DNA from: Epiperipatus broadwayi
Taxonomy: Eukaryota > Onychophora > Udeonychophora > Euonychophora > Peripatidae
Direction of reading: 5' to 3'
NCBI GenBank assembly: GCA_028023455.1
Contig: JAQFVV010012511.1
Coordinates: forward strand, 870,001 to 934,000
DNA length: 64,000 bases
Shown here piece by piece: positions 11,925 to 24,420 of this stretch. The notes beneath the pieces were generated by a model. It made no database searches. It was not told the origin of the DNA and saw only the letters and a program-made list of their open reading frames with translations. The position numbers and the translations under genes are program-made. Numbering within the stretch: position 1 is the first letter of the stretch; each line of letters starts with the position of its first letter.

Positions 11925-12345
11925 CCTCTTAAGAGATGATGTTTAGAAGCAGTTTAATTTAACAATAGTTCATTTTCAAGTCCATGCCTAAACATGTGAG
12001 AAGTTATTTTCAATTCACTTATGAGAAGAAGTTTGGAAGCAGTTTAATTTAACAATAGTTCATTTTCAAGTCCATGCATATCCATGTGAGAATTTATTTT
12101 CTATTCACTTATGAGAAGAAGTTTGGAAACAGTTTATCTAACAATAATTCATTTTCAAGTCCATGCATATCCATGTGAGAAGTTATTTTCAATTCACTTA
12201 TGAGACGAAGTTTGGAAACAGTTTAATTTAACAATAGTTCATTTTCAAGTCCATGCATATCCATGTGAGAAGTTATTTTCAATTCACTTATGAGAAGAAG
12301 TTTGGAAACAGTTTAATTTAATAATAATCCATTTGCAAGTCCTTC
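11925..12345 (+). repeat. Minisatellite, 90-bp unit
   Basis: About 4.5 head-to-tail copies. GTTTGGAAGCAG-like starts fall at 11941, 12031, 12121, 12210 and 12300 (period 90, 90, 89, 90). Each unit contains TTCATTTTCAAGTCCATGC and TTATTTTCAATTCACTTATG. Copies differ by a few substitutions and one-base indels. Confidence 0.93.
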
Positions 12346-12443
12346 CAATAAAATATATGCAGTCAAGCAGTTATGATTTATACAGCATTTCATTATTTTG
12401 AGAATTATTACCGGTTTAAACTCAGCAATTCTTGGTTTGTGAA

Positions 12444-12715
12444 GCATTTATCATTTAGTCCAATATAGAGGTATATTCATACACACAAACTTTATTGTTT
12501 GATTTAGATATAAGTAATATGCAATTGAGCATTTATAATTTAGTCAAATATAGAGGTATATTCATACACACAAACTTTTTTGTTTTTGATTTAGATATAA
12601 GTAATATGCAATTGAGCATTTATAATTTAGTCAAATATAGAGATATATTCATACACATAAACTTTATTATATTATCCAGATAGAAGTAATATGCAGTTGA
12701 AGCATTTATGATTTA
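12444..12715 (+). repeat. Minisatellite, 86-bp unit
   Basis: About three copies with GCATTTAT-type starts at 12444, 12529, 12616 and 12702. Each holds ATATAGAGGTATATTCATAC and GATTTAGATATAAGTAATATG. A short open frame across two copies (12495-12683) only reflects the repetition. The motif ATGATTTATACAGCATTT occurs just before (about 12373) and after the array, hinting at a shared origin. Confidence 0.9.
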
Positions 12716-13849
12716 TACAGCATTTAATTATTCTAACATAAATATTTACTTGGTCTGCTGCAAACGTATATTTTTATACATAAATTCATTAGCAGTTTCA
12801 TTTATACTTTGAAATATAGAATACAATTAACATTTTTGTATTTCTCCATTAATTTTTTTCTTTTATTAAAAATTTTATCATAGCATTAATAATTGAATTG
12901 CTACTATTTTTTTATTCTTACCTTATTACTTGTTGTTCCTTTTCAATACCAATGGGGCTTAATGAATGGCACAGTAGACAGGCTGGAGCTTACTTCACGA
13001 TTGTGGATGAAGAGAAAAACACAGGTCAACCACCCATGTTAGATTGTTTTTTCATGGTTAAGTTTTGATTTTTCTGTCTTGCTTTACGTAGTAAAACTGA
13101 TAAAAATAAACACTCTCTGATAATCTGAATTTTCCAAAAATTTTGTACTTTCTCTGCTTGTTTTATTCAATATGACTTCTAAGAAGAAAAACTACTTAAC
13201 CTACGATAATAATAAAAATTATTCTCTCTGTCTGATAATCTAAATTTTTCAAGCTATTTATACTTTCTGTTTATCAGAATGGATTCTCTTTACATGATGC
13301 CTGCTTTAATTGGTGTTGGTGGTATGTTTTCGTCCACGTTCATGCCATTTCCCTCAGCTCATTGGCTATTCTTTTTGGCGGTAGAAGACCGTTTTTAATT
13401 ATCTGGCTATGTGTTTTCGAATTCCAATTAATTTTACATTTCTTTGCCTAAGGCATTGGCTTAACACCTAAGTTATTTTGCCTTACAAATTATTTTTCTG
13501 CAATACAAAATAAACTTATCTTTTTTTAATGTTTAAATATATATATATTTACTTTATTGATTTCCTTTTTTGGATTTATGAATTTTAATAAAGAAAGATT
13601 TATACTTTCTTTTAATTGCAGATTTAACGTATTTGTTGTGCCTTTTTTTATTTTTAATTTGACCAAATTAACTTTCTTTTTTCATTGCTGTCAATTTTCA
13701 TGATTCCTTTGTTTCTTTAAATTTTTAGTTTTCCTCAACCATTATTAAGTCTTTTCTTTTCTAACAACAAATCATGCCGGTCTTTTTTAAATGGGGGGGG
13801 GGGGTCTTTTGAATATATATGCATGGAACAGTATATCTGTTTCATTATA

Positions 13850-14572
13850 TATGTCTTCCCCTCTTGTATGTTCTTCCAAAGAACGACAAAATAACAATTC
13901 TTAATGTTTTCTTTAAAAATGTATCTGACATATACTAATAATTGAGCTATTTTTGAAATATCAGTTGTTTTGTCCAACTGAATTGTAAATATTGGGCTTT
14001 TTTTAACTCTAGTAATAAGTAGCTCAAATTGGTCATTGCTAATTTCAGAAATTCTATTAGTGACAGTGTCATTTGACAAAGGAATTTTCCGAATTTCGTC
14101 ACCACATTTACTTCCGTGAACCATTTTAATAGCAGCAGGTAATATAAGATCTCCAATGGTGTATGCCTTTTTATTCTTAGCAATCAGATATGAAACTTCA
14201 TATGATGTGAGTAAATATTTTTCATTAACAGTTCTAAATTTCTCAAAATATTGTTTTTCTTTATTTGAAGTTTTTAACAGTCGTTTGAAATATTCTTTTG
14301 GTTTATTGACATATGAAGGATGCTTGAATTCAAAATGTCTTTTGATGGTTTCATTCTTTCCATAAACAAAACATTATTGCAAATTAAACAAAGAGGCTGT
14401 TCATTACCATCACAATTGTTGAAAGTAAAGCCAAATTGGAGAAATGTCTCGTCATATTTTTTTCTCGCATCTTAGATGCCTCTTTCTGATTACGAGATCC
14501 TACTTGAAGAGACTTTGTAGCATTACCATCTGCATCATTACCTTTGGTACTCAAGTTCAACCATTTATCCAT
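13850..14572 (-). pseudogene. ZBED-type hAT transposase relic, N-terminal half
   Basis: Minus-strand reading starts MDKWLN at 14572. It then shows a decayed BED zinc finger (PLCLICNN near 14400, with the downstream histidines lost), the segment LRIKRHTPLEILYYLLLLK, the helix MVHGSKCGDEIRKIPLSNDT, and IFTIQLDKTTDISKIAQLL, which carries the first catalytic Asp region of ZBED5-like hAT transposases. The order and spacing match that family. Frameshifts split it into overlapping open frames. The similarity fades after about 13850, and the C-terminal half resumes at 11476. Confidence 0.85.
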
Positions 14573-15381
14573 GGGTAAAAAGTTTTTTATCCTAAAATAT
14601 AAATAAAATAACAATACTTATTAGTTAGCAGAGACACCAAGTGGAAGCCGTGTTTTTCGTTTAATTATACGAAGCATATTTATTCTATTTTTTAATATCC
14701 CCATATGTTTTATTTTTTAATATTTAAAAAATATGAATAAATCAATTAGAAATTACCTTGTTAAGTTTAAAAAATAGGAATATGTTTTTTACTTGTTAAT
14801 AAATAAATGACAATAAGTTTCAAATAAAAAAATAAATTTTTATAATAACTAATAGGATGATAAATTTTGAATAAAAAAGTGAGAAAAAAAGTATACAAGC
14901 ATTTTTATGTATAAAAAATAACATCTCTCATAATATTTATTCAAATAAATACTAACTTTAATCTAGTAAAACAGTATAATACAATATTATATTGTTTTGG
15001 TGATGTGGACACTTGTTGAAATGAAACCGAAACAAATAACTTGAAATGCATTATATAATAACAGTGGTGCCAACTTTATTCTCACCACTGCAGGATATAT
15101 TTTGATTCTGAAATAACTTATATGCTCAAATAGCAATGTGACATCATTATTATGATGCATTTAGGGTTCTTTTGCAATATGTAAATATAATTTACAGCTC
15201 AACTTGGCCATCATTACGATTTTGTAATTGCGCTGTACAGAAAACATAATATAGATAATGAAAGGATTGCAAACTAATATTTCTTTAAATTCGTGTATCT
15301 GAATTAAATTTTTGCAATCCCAACTTTTAGCTTCGTGACCCTATTTGGAATCATGAGCAACCCACAGTTTAAGAAACACTG
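14573..15381 (-). mobile_element. 5' non-coding region and 5' terminus of the hAT element
   Basis: Minus-strand sequence from 15381 begins CAGTGTTTCTTAAACTGTGG and continues with GGGTTGCTCATGATTCC and GGGTCACGAAGC, the familiar start of hAT elements whose ends read CAGTGTTTCTCAACC and then GGGTC-type motifs. It lies upstream of, and in the same direction as, the transposase relic starting at 14572, so it is most likely that element's 5' end. The 8 bases outside it are GTTTAAAA; I did not find the matching left end. Confidence 0.65.
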
Positions 15382-15389
15382 GTTTAAAA

Positions 15390-18087
15390 CAAGAAGAATA
15401 AAATCAAGCAACATTGAAATAAAAAAAAGAATAGCAAGCTTTTAATAAAAGCTTCTCACAAGATCTAAGTAACTTTTAAAAATAACAAATAATTAAGTTA
15501 TAGAATTTTGATAAAGATTAAAGTATTTCACAGATGGTAGATCAACAGCATAAATTTTAGCTGATTGTTCAATGTTTCTGAAAAAAGGATAGTTTTTGTA
15601 GAAAGGTGTTTTTTTTTGTTACAGTTGTGTATATAAATAAAAAACTGAAATAAACTCTACAGTAATCAAAATGCTAATATATAAAAATAAATAATAGCTA
15701 TAGTCCATTTCCTCAAATCACTATCCTGAGCAATATTTAGAGTTAAAATTCAAAAGAAAAAAACTTAATAAAGTCACACAACATGAATAGCCAATTTATG
15801 TATATTAACATAAGTATATATGTTTATTTGATAAATTATTTGCTATATTTATAAAATATGCCTCTTTGATTTTTCTTTAAATCATATTGTACATTGAAAA
15901 TGAAAACACAGTCCAAGCAAAAACTTCCATTGTTAATAACTGAATGTTCTGCAAATACAGATTTAAATCTAGTCACAGAAAATCAATTTATTATATAAAA
16001 AGTTTATGTTTATGAATTCTCTCTTTCAATGCACATTTCAACTTACTAATGTAATTGGACACACATCAGTGACCATTTTATATATAATTTACATTTGATG
16101 ATTTTATCAGCAGCACATTTTCTATTGATAATTAATTTACTAATATTTGATCCAACAATAAATGCAACAATAAAATGGGAAGAAAGGAATGATATAATCA
16201 TATTTCACACTATTTATATATCTCGTAATGAAATCCGTGCTTTCTCTTAAATATTTTTTTTCCTCCATCTGTTTGTAAGTTTATATGACATGTATAAAAT
16301 ATTTAATGTTGGACCAAATACAGATAAATTAATTAATAATGAAAAAGATACTGTTGGTAAAATCATCAAATGTAATGTTATATATAATTTAATGATCAGT
16401 TTCAATTAAAGTTTCAAGGTTCCACTTTTTTTATAGGGTGCTATCTGACTTTAAATTTCAGGAAGTACATTGACATATTTTAACAACATTTTATGTAATA
16501 GGATAATGATGACCAATAAACAGCTTCTATCTGCAATACCTTCGTAGATTGTGTAGAACACAAATTACTCCTGATGAATGAATGTAGACCATACAGTATT
16601 ACAAAGAGGCTAACAGATCATATAAAAATACTTTAATTACAAATTTTTATTATCAGTTGTCATATAACTTACTTTTCTTTTAACAAAGCTTTTTCCCCAA
16701 TTTCTTAAATATTGTTTTATTTTATATGAATGAAGTAAAACAAAAATTACTTATAAAATGTTCAAGATTTCTTTGCTGAATTTAATCTTAATCTTCACAG
16801 GACATCTGCCATACAGTGAACCAGGACTTCAATAAAATTAAAATATAACTCTACATACGGATAAACTTGTAAATATAAAACATTTATCTGATTCATAAGT
16901 TTCCTAATATAGACATAATGCATATACTGAATATGGTATACATAATCTTTCTACAGCAATAATTATAAAGAATGGCCATTCTTAGGTCTAATCCCAATTT
17001 AATAAAACTATGACTTCTACAGGAATGGCTCATTTCAAGTCCGATCTTTAATTTATTAAAACAAAATAGGAATAAACTATTTGATAGTGAACAAACAACT
17101 GCATATCTAATTCTCAGCAATCAAATGCAGGGTTGGCTACAGCTAAATGAACCTGATGGATGCATTTCAATTATTTTAAAGCTATTAATAATTATTTATT
17201 CTTATTATTTAACACTTGGACAATTTATAGTAAATACATTACATTTAAAACGACTTATGTTTTCCATTATAATCTTTTTTTTAAACTGACAATTACTACA
17301 AAATAACATTGGGTTAACATGTATTAAAAAAGAAAAATTCTTTACAAAGTTAACATAACATATATATAATACAGAGCAAATGCTTTATTATTTTTTATAT
17401 TTTGAACACTTGATAAAATAAGATTTAGTATATCAGTATTAAATACACACAGTTAAGATAAAATCTAAATAGTTTCTTTTAAACATAAGACAAAGCAAGA
17501 GAACCATAATTTGTTTTCTTCTGGAAGGCAAATATTAAACAATTCATATATAACCATAATATAGTTTAACAATCTCCAGCTTAACAATTTGAAATAAGCA
17601 GGTTTTTTTTCATTTTTAAATTAAATTTATTCGATGTAGTGTGCCAAGTTTTTCCCAAAAATAATAATAAGAAAATGTATTTTTTTATATATACTTTACT
17701 GCCTGATTTTGAATTTTTTTTAAAAAAAAAAAATCTCTCACCAGTAAAAACACATGGCTGACATTGAAATGAATAATAGATTACTCATTTCAAATTCTCA
17801 AAAGTGGTAATAGAAAAAAAGATTGTAGATATCTTAACTTCTTTTTATGTCTATCTGACATTTTAAAGCTGTTTTTTTAATATCTAGTTTATTGGTTCAG
17901 GTCGAGCTTTATCTGGAGTTTTTTTTTTTTTTGTTCTGTGGCAATTCTGGAGAAGACATAACTAATGTAAGAGAATATTTGTTGTTGTTTTTTCAGTTAT
18001 AAACAAATATTTTTCTGTTTAACTATAAATACAGCACATCCATATGCATACTAGATATATTAAAAATTTTCTTAAAAGATTCAATAT
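15390..18087. other. Gene-poor AT-rich stretch
   Basis: No supported coding region, RNA gene or bounded repeat on either strand. Short open frames such as 16893-17120 (minus) have composition expected by chance. Poly-A/T runs occur near 17700 and 17920. Confidence 0.5.
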
Positions 18088-18099
18088 TTAATTCTTGCT

Positions 18100-18990
18100 A
18101 TTGGATTTCTTTATCCAATATATAATCAGTTTGGATGACAAATCTTCATTCAATATTTGTACTAACACCGATTTTATTTTGTTTTGGGGATACACTAACT
18201 TTTGCTCTGTTTTTTTATCACATTTTTTTTTTGATAAATCTGACTTGTTTTGAGTTTTCAGGCTTATCTTCATGTATTTGGATATTTAGTTTTAATAGTT
18301 CTTTTCATTTCTTTCATTAGTTTTAGTTTACTATTATTCACTTATTTTAGTTCAACTGGTTCATTTTCTGCTATTTGTTCTTTTATTTGAACCTGTTCTT
18401 GTTCTATTTCTACTTTTTCACATAGTTGTAGTTCATCATCTTTATTTTGCTTCAGTGCATCAGGTTCGGCTTTGATTGTTTGGTCTTTTATTTGTGTCTG
18501 CTAATGCTCACTTTGTACACATTTTCTTCCAATAGTTTTGGTTCTAGTTCAATTGCATTTTCATAAGACATTTTTGCTTTATCTTCTGACTAGTAGAAAT
18601 TGAGCTTGTTCACCCACTATGATTTGATTCATAGTTTCTTCTTTAAGCTGTATTTACTTATTTCCTATCTCTTCCTCTATTTGCTTTGGATCATCTAACT
18701 TTTGTTTTAATTTCAATGGTTTATAAAAATCGTCTATCCTTTGAACCATATATTTATAATCATCAGCAAACTTCTGATTCATCTTCTGCTCAAATTGCTC
18801 ACATAAACTGATGATCTTTTGCATCATATCCATTTCTGTAAATGTTATAGGCTTCTCTTTAGATATTTTTATATTTTCACTCTGTAATTTCGATTTTTTG
18901 ATTTGAAGATTTTCTTTAGTTTGCAATAAACTCATTATTTTCAATATACTTAAAACTGGATTAAACAACTACTTCATTACATTATTCCCT
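18100..18990 (-). pseudogene. Decayed coiled-coil ORF, unrecognised
   Basis: The minus strand carries a 104-codon open frame at 18968-18654 that is rich in Lys, Glu and Gln (FTEMDMMQKIISLCEQFEQK, then MVQRIDDFYKPLKLKQK). After a stop, similar coding-like sequence continues with few breaks to about 18100, including EIEQEQVQIKEQIAENEPVE. Low-complexity charged N-termini like this are common in gag-like or ORF1-like proteins of retroelements, but a degraded host gene is equally possible. No catalytic or zinc motif is seen, and no LTRs were found around it. Confidence 0.35.
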
Positions 18991-19740
18991 GGAACATCTT
19001 GGAACTTGATATATACTTGAACGCCTTCTTCGCAGCACAACTTGCATTGTTTATTTATTTATTTTTAGTTTTTATAATATAATTACAATTTTCAGAACAA
19101 AAAACAAAAAAATTATCTGGTTAACCATGCTATTTATCCAACTCAGGCAAATGGGAGTTTACAACCACAGAAAAATGAAGCCCTCATCTTGGATGAGAAA
19201 AAATTTACAAATAAGAGCTATTACTATGTAATAGTCAGGCTAAGCATGTTTCAATGATTTACATTTTTTTTATAATGAAAGGCAAATGTTACAACAATCA
19301 TCAACAAAACAGGTTATGAGTACAAAAAGAAAGATTTACTGACGCTAAGTATTTTCAATATAACTAAGTATCATAATCATAGCAGATTAAAGAAAGTGAG
19401 GAATTGTGATCCTTAGGTAATGTCAAATATGAATATCAAGGGGATCAAAATGAATAAATACTGAGAAAATTTACATGTTAATGAGAAGGGAAGAGCTATA
19501 GATGCCACTTTTTAAAGAATGGGTGCTGGATTCCTTTTTATTGGTAACTGATCAGTAAATGAGTATCTAGCTATTTTTATCTTGAAGGTAAAATAAAGTA
19601 TGGAAAATCAATCAAGTCTCTAACATCTAGCAAATACCATCTCTGATAAATATTTATTTTTCCTTTGCTGTTTCTTATGTAATGCCATTGGAAAAGTCTT
19701 TGTTTTGCAGTGGGTTGTTTATTAAAAAAATAATATTTTG
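18991..19740. other. Stretch without supported genes
   Basis: AT-rich sequence between the coiled-coil relic and the GGTA microsatellite. Nothing bounded or coding was recognised. Confidence 0.5.
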
Positions 19741-19754
19741 TCTTTATATATATA

Positions 19755-19853
19755 TAGGTAGGTGGGGGGTAGGTAGGTAGGAAGGAAGGTAGGTAGGTAG
19801 GTAGATAGGAAGGAAGTAGTTAGGTAGGTAGGTAGGGGGGTCGGTAGGTAGGT
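19755..19853 (+). repeat. (GGTA)n microsatellite, imperfect
   Basis: About 100 bases of GTAG/GGTA units with GGAAGGAA and GGGGGG interruptions, preceded by a short (TA)n. A simple repeat with no further function implied. Confidence 0.95.
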
Positions 19854-19984
19854 ATTTATTTTAGTTATTATCAAAGCACATAGTCATCTGATGATTATAT
19901 TTGACAACATATTGATAAAAGTTTAATTTTAACAGAATGTAAAAAAATTATTTTATGATAATGTAATATTTATAAGAAAGTAAT

Positions 19985-20040
19985 GATTCCATAATATAGT
20001 GGTAGTATGTTCCTACAACTTGCGTTTTAATCTGGAAAAG
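19985..20040 (+). repeat. Possible tRNA-derived SINE head fragment
   Basis: TCCATAATATAGTGGTAGTATGTTCCTACAAC-like sequence resembles the 5' half of a tRNA (D-arm, A-box-like TAGTGGTAGTAT), followed by a degraded anticodon-arm region, but no T-arm or intact cloverleaf follows. It cannot be a functional tRNA. Confidence 0.3.
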
Positions 20041-21280
20041 CTTAGGACTTCTTAAAAAACTATCCTATAGTTAGTTTGCTAAACATCCAGTATTATTTGG
20101 TAAATGTGTATATAGCTGTTTTCAATTAGAGAATAAAACAAGAATGGAAGCTACCCAAACTATCATTCCCCAACAATTAAAAAAATTGACGATTTTTGCC
20201 TTCATTGTTTTTTTATGAAATGTTAGAATTTTTCTCTATTAATTTTTAAAAGATATGTAAGAATTTTATTTTGTAATAGTTACAAAATATTTTGAAACTT
20301 GGTTAATGAATGAATCTGTCATAAAGAACAGATGTAATATAAAAGCCCACTGATAATTAAAAATTGATGGGCTCTATAACTTAAAACTTTTGTATTAATC
20401 CCCAAATGAGGTAAAATAAAACTCTTAATTTGGTCAAACAAATGGAAATGTTGAGCTTAGCCTGTCATTTTAGCATCATAAAGATCAACTTTTCAAACAG
20501 CTGATTACATTATTATTTTATTATTTAACTGGAAATTCATTCATATTTGCATTTAAAACTGATTAAATTAAATTGTAAGGAGAGTAGACTTTTTTATATC
20601 CTTATTGTAGCAGAATGGGTCAATAAAACTTGAAGCATGAAGGCTGATTGAAATGATAATTGCAATAGAGATTACTCCAGTCAATTGATAGTTTCAAATT
20701 CAGTAAACAAAAGAGAATATAAAATTCAAGTAAAGGTATTATTAGCAATGAAACAATAGTCAGTATAGTTCTAAATGAACAGAATCGTGATTTATTATGC
20801 TTGCTAAAGATATCACAAAATATTTGTATCTTTTATTTTTCATGTTATTGATTTTAAATTATTGTACTTAAACTCACCATTGAAGTAATATATCAATAAA
20901 AGATTGTTAAATAAAGAAATTGCAATTAAATAATATTACCAACCAATTATTATGTATTGAATTTGCAATGTTTGTAATCAATGTAAGAAACCAGTATTGT
21001 TTTACATTATTAGATAAAAGAGCTTTAATATGATGAAAGTTGATAACAAATTTGAGAAATATTGACATAAATTAATTGAAGCAATGAATTAGTTTTTATA
21101 GTATGTAATTTGATTAATTAATAAAATATTATTTCTTGCATTTTAAAATTATTATTGCATTATATCTTCAAGGCTGTAATTGACATACATATATATTATA
21201 TACTTTATATCTACAAATACATACGCATATTTATATAAATGTTTTATACAAACATTCTCACCATATTTGCATATATAATG
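20041..21280. other. Gene-poor AT-rich stretch
   Basis: No coding, RNA or bounded repeat feature recognised. Confidence 0.5.
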
Positions 21281-21281
21281 T

Positions 21282-21600
21282 GATGGTCCAGGTTTTCCAC
21301 CAGAAGAGGGGGAATCATCTAACTATGGTCTTTGGATAGGATGCCATGAATAATGCGATGAAGTACCTAACCAATGATCATGTCTTCCTCCAATGGGCTT
21401 GCTCTAGGTTTTCACATTAAATTCAAACACAATTTAGGTTTGTTCATTCATACCTCACCCTTTCGGATTTTACCACCCCTCAGAATTCAAACCCAGCACT
21501 CGGCTCTGCAGGGTGAATTTGCCTTAGATAGCAATTACAATACCTCTATGTACATTCCAATTGAGTGGAGAACTTATCTAATCATATTATTATATTATGA
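21282..21600 (+). repeat. Interspersed repeat family A, copy 2
   Basis: Ordered matches to 7427-7735: CTATGGTCTTTGGATAGGAT, GATGAAGTACCTAACC, CAATGGGCTTGCTCTAGG, TTCATTCATACCTCACCCT and CAGAATTCAAACCCAGCAC, then GGTGAATTTGCCTT. The plus-strand open frame at 21374-21643 crosses it but matches no protein I know. The later part of the same large repeat is at 21960-22250. Confidence 0.6.
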
Positions 21601-21959
21601 TGTAACAGAACATATGTGTGTGTGCATGTATATTCGGTTATGAGTTGATGAACGAATGAATGGTTAAGTAACTTTGACAAACTAGAGACCATTTAATGAA
21701 AATCAAGTTAACAATGTTTATTGACTAACAAAATAAAGTTTCCAAGAACTCTTTAACAAAAAAAAAAGTGGGTGTCAAGTATGTATATCTACCATATTAA
21801 TGATTAAACATGCTTATTACTCCAACTCTTCCCATGGTAGATATACATGAAGACACAACATATTTACAAAGTAGATAAGAATAATAAAAAGAAAAATTAA
21901 TTCATTGTTACAATGATCATGAAGCTAACTAACTATTTAACAATATTATATAAAAGTGT

Positions 21960-22260
21960 GTGCAATAGCTTTGTAGTCCAATTCTAACTGTAGAAGTTCC
22001 ATCTTCCCACTTGACTATGTACAAGTTTCCTATTGATAGAAAAGAACATTCACACAAGAATATTAGTCATTTATACTGAATAAACAAATGTAAACAATCA
22101 TTAGTTAACAACAACAAAAAATAACACAAACTCTGTCCTGTTGCAAGCAAATGTTCTTAATATGGAATAATATCAAATAAAATCTTATCTTATTCCATAT
22201 TGTAGTAAGGATGATGATAATATCAAATGTCATGTCACTACAAAGGGTAATATAATCTAA
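21960..22260 (+). repeat. Downstream part of family A, copy 2
   Basis: Contains TGTAAACAATCATTAGTTAAC, CTCTGTCCTGTTGCAAGC and CTTATTCCATATTGTAGTAAG in the same order as the 203-bp unit at 8232-8640. So copy 1 (about 7427-8640) and copy 2 (about 21282-22260) are two instances of one repeat roughly 1-1.2 kb long, with the unit duplicated only in copy 1. Confidence 0.55.
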
Positions 22261-24215
22261 ACTTTATTCAAAAAAAAAAAAAATGTCTAACTTAACAACC
22301 TTTCTTCTTGTCTTGATTTCAACTACAATGGACTTCCAAGTTGTAAAGATTTAGGTTTCTAAGTGTGGAAGTGAAATAAAAAAATACAGAATTCTACAAA
22401 CGTAAAATAAAATAAAAAAGATTATATAAATTAAGATTTCAAGTTATCTTGCATAATGTTCATGAATTAAGCAACTAGTGTTTCTTATAGATACAGTTCA
22501 TCACTGTTCTGTGGCAAGCCACACATTACTCGTGGGGACTCTTCGGCGACATGTTTGGAATGATGTTATTTCCATGTTCTGTTGTTTTCATTCTGTTGTT
22601 CTGTTGTTTTCATTCTGTATCCATCTAGATGCCTAAGATAGGGCATTTGATGTTCCAGCAGACATTATACAACTGAATATTAAATCAACGCATTTCCTAT
22701 GATCAGGGCTGATAAATATTACTAAATCAAAATCTTTAACTCCTGCATTCAAAACAATAAATTATGTAGATCATTCTTTGAATTAGCAAAGATTTCCCAA
22801 TAGTAGCATACTGTAAATTCAGAAGCCAAGAAAATGATGTTTTCCTTTTTAATTGATTCAAATTAAAAATTCTACCATCAAACTATCATACCTTAAAGTC
22901 TTATTCATGAAACCACTTAAAAATAGTTCCAAAAACCATTGACATAAAAATCTAAAACAAAGTTGGAATTAGTACACATCTTGGGTTAATACCAGTTTTC
23001 CACTTAAAATAATAGCACTTATTCTCATGTAAAAGTTGTATGTGGTAGACCTATCTGATTAATTGAATTAAAATAACTTGATCACTAAAAAGGTGTGGTC
23101 TTATCCTGCCAAGAACCATTAAACACCCTTAGCTATTTCAATTCCAATATCCACAATAACAACATTCCCTACATATAATTATGAAGTAAATTATATGTAT
23201 AAAGAGAAGGTAAACCAGATAAAACATTCCTGAAAGACGAAAATGCTCACAAGCATTGTAGCTGAGAAACATTTAATTGTTTCTATAATTAAATATTTAA
23301 CAAATGTACATAAACCACACTAAAATGTAAAACAAATATTTACACATACCTTTATTATAAAAACCTCTTGTTAATTGTTTAATATACACACATTACAATA
23401 ATATAAGAAAAAAAAAGATCAAATTTAGACACAAGCAAGAAATTCACAAAAATATAAAGGAGGGAAATAAGTATTACTGTTATTAATTCACCATATATAA
23501 ATTATAACACATGACATAAATATTCAACTCAATGCAAGAACTCCCTATTTCAAAATTAAGCAGTAATTTACTAAAGACTGCTATATGATTAATGATTTCA
23601 ATCTGATCATTGCCCTGCATGGTTTAGTGCAGTGATAGAGTGGTAACTAAAAGATCTTGCTCATTATCCATGAATCATGGACTAGCTCTGTTATGGGAAT
23701 TGAATTGTTTTAATACCTAATCTAATTGTTGATTGAAATAATACAAAGATATGAACAATTTACTTATCTTTGAGATCCAAAGAGTTATTTGTTTCCTATT
23801 CAGAAAAAATTAATTCTTAAGATTATTATGCTGTTGGGCTGTAAAAACAATATACTGTAAAGCTTCTTTTGTTAACTAGTGCTTTGAATGTCATTCTATC
23901 AATTGGAAAATCATGATGGGTCCTATCAGATTAAATTTAGACACATTTGAATTTGGAATTCTCAATTATCTTATAATTTAATTTTAGTTTTTACATTTCA
24001 TCTAAATTTATATGGAAATGAGATTCACACTGTGCCTAAAGCAATTATTTCTTTAATAAAAAATAATTGAATGGTTTATAACTCAAGGGTTCATAAGAAG
24101 TTTGAACACCAGTAATGATAGAGCTAGGGTTCGATCCATGGATCTTGGAACTCCAGACTAAGCTTTTTCTATAGCATGTAAAGATCAAATATGGTTTTAT
24201 TCACAGAGACAAAAC
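22261..24215. other. Stretch without supported genes
   Basis: AT-rich. A tRNA-like fragment is possible at 23610-23700 (TGGTTTAGTGCAGTGATAG resembles an A box), and GGGTTCGATCC at 24128-24138 matches a B box, but they are too far apart to be one promoter. A less AT-rich piece at 22500-22680 has no recognisable ends. Confidence 0.4.
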
Positions 24216-24420
24216 TATACTGTAGCGCCACTCAGTGCAAGACACGAGTAATCAATGGATGCAGGAAGGTTTGTGCATGAAATCCCTATCTACTGCCTAC
24301 TCATCCAATATCCCCAGACTAGTTTCTAGTTTGTGGTTTTCATCAGTGAAGAGTCTTGGATCTGAGTGCATTTTGCACCTAGCTCTTAGGTTCTTGCACT
24401 GAGTTGCCTTTGTGAAAAAC
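24216..24420 (+). repeat. Interspersed repeat family B, copy 1
   Basis: Starts near GCGCCACTCAGTGCAAG (24227-24243), and the inverted form CTTGCACTGAGTTGCC lies at about 24394-24409, so short inverted repeats bracket a core of about 150 bp. The core reads ATCAATGGATGCAGGAAGG, CTCATCCAATATCCCCAGAC and TTTTCATCAGTGAAGAGTC. Copies 2 and 3 share the core. The type of element is unknown; a small TIR element or SINE is possible. Confidence 0.7.

Larger units (their letters stand above)
11477..13849. repeat. Repeat-rich insertion splitting the hAT transposase
   Basis: This block separates the two halves of one transposase, so it was inserted into the element or replaced part of it. It contains a relatively GC-rich piece at 11535-11840 of unknown origin, two minisatellites (11925-12345 and 12444-12715), AT-rich filler and a run of G at 13792-13803. 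No complete gene is seen. Its exact ends and any target duplication are not clear. Confidence 0.6.

Noticed and set aside
13792-13803. Poly-G run as a regulatory or quadruplex element
   Set aside because: A single homopolymer run without further G-tracts; more likely slippage or sequencing noise.
19985-20040. A functional tRNA gene
   Set aside because: Only a D-arm-like half is present; there is no T-arm or acceptor pairing.
23610-24140. One SINE spanning an A-box-like site at 23615 and a B box at 24128
   Set aside because: The boxes are about 500 bases apart, far more than in any tRNA-derived promoter.
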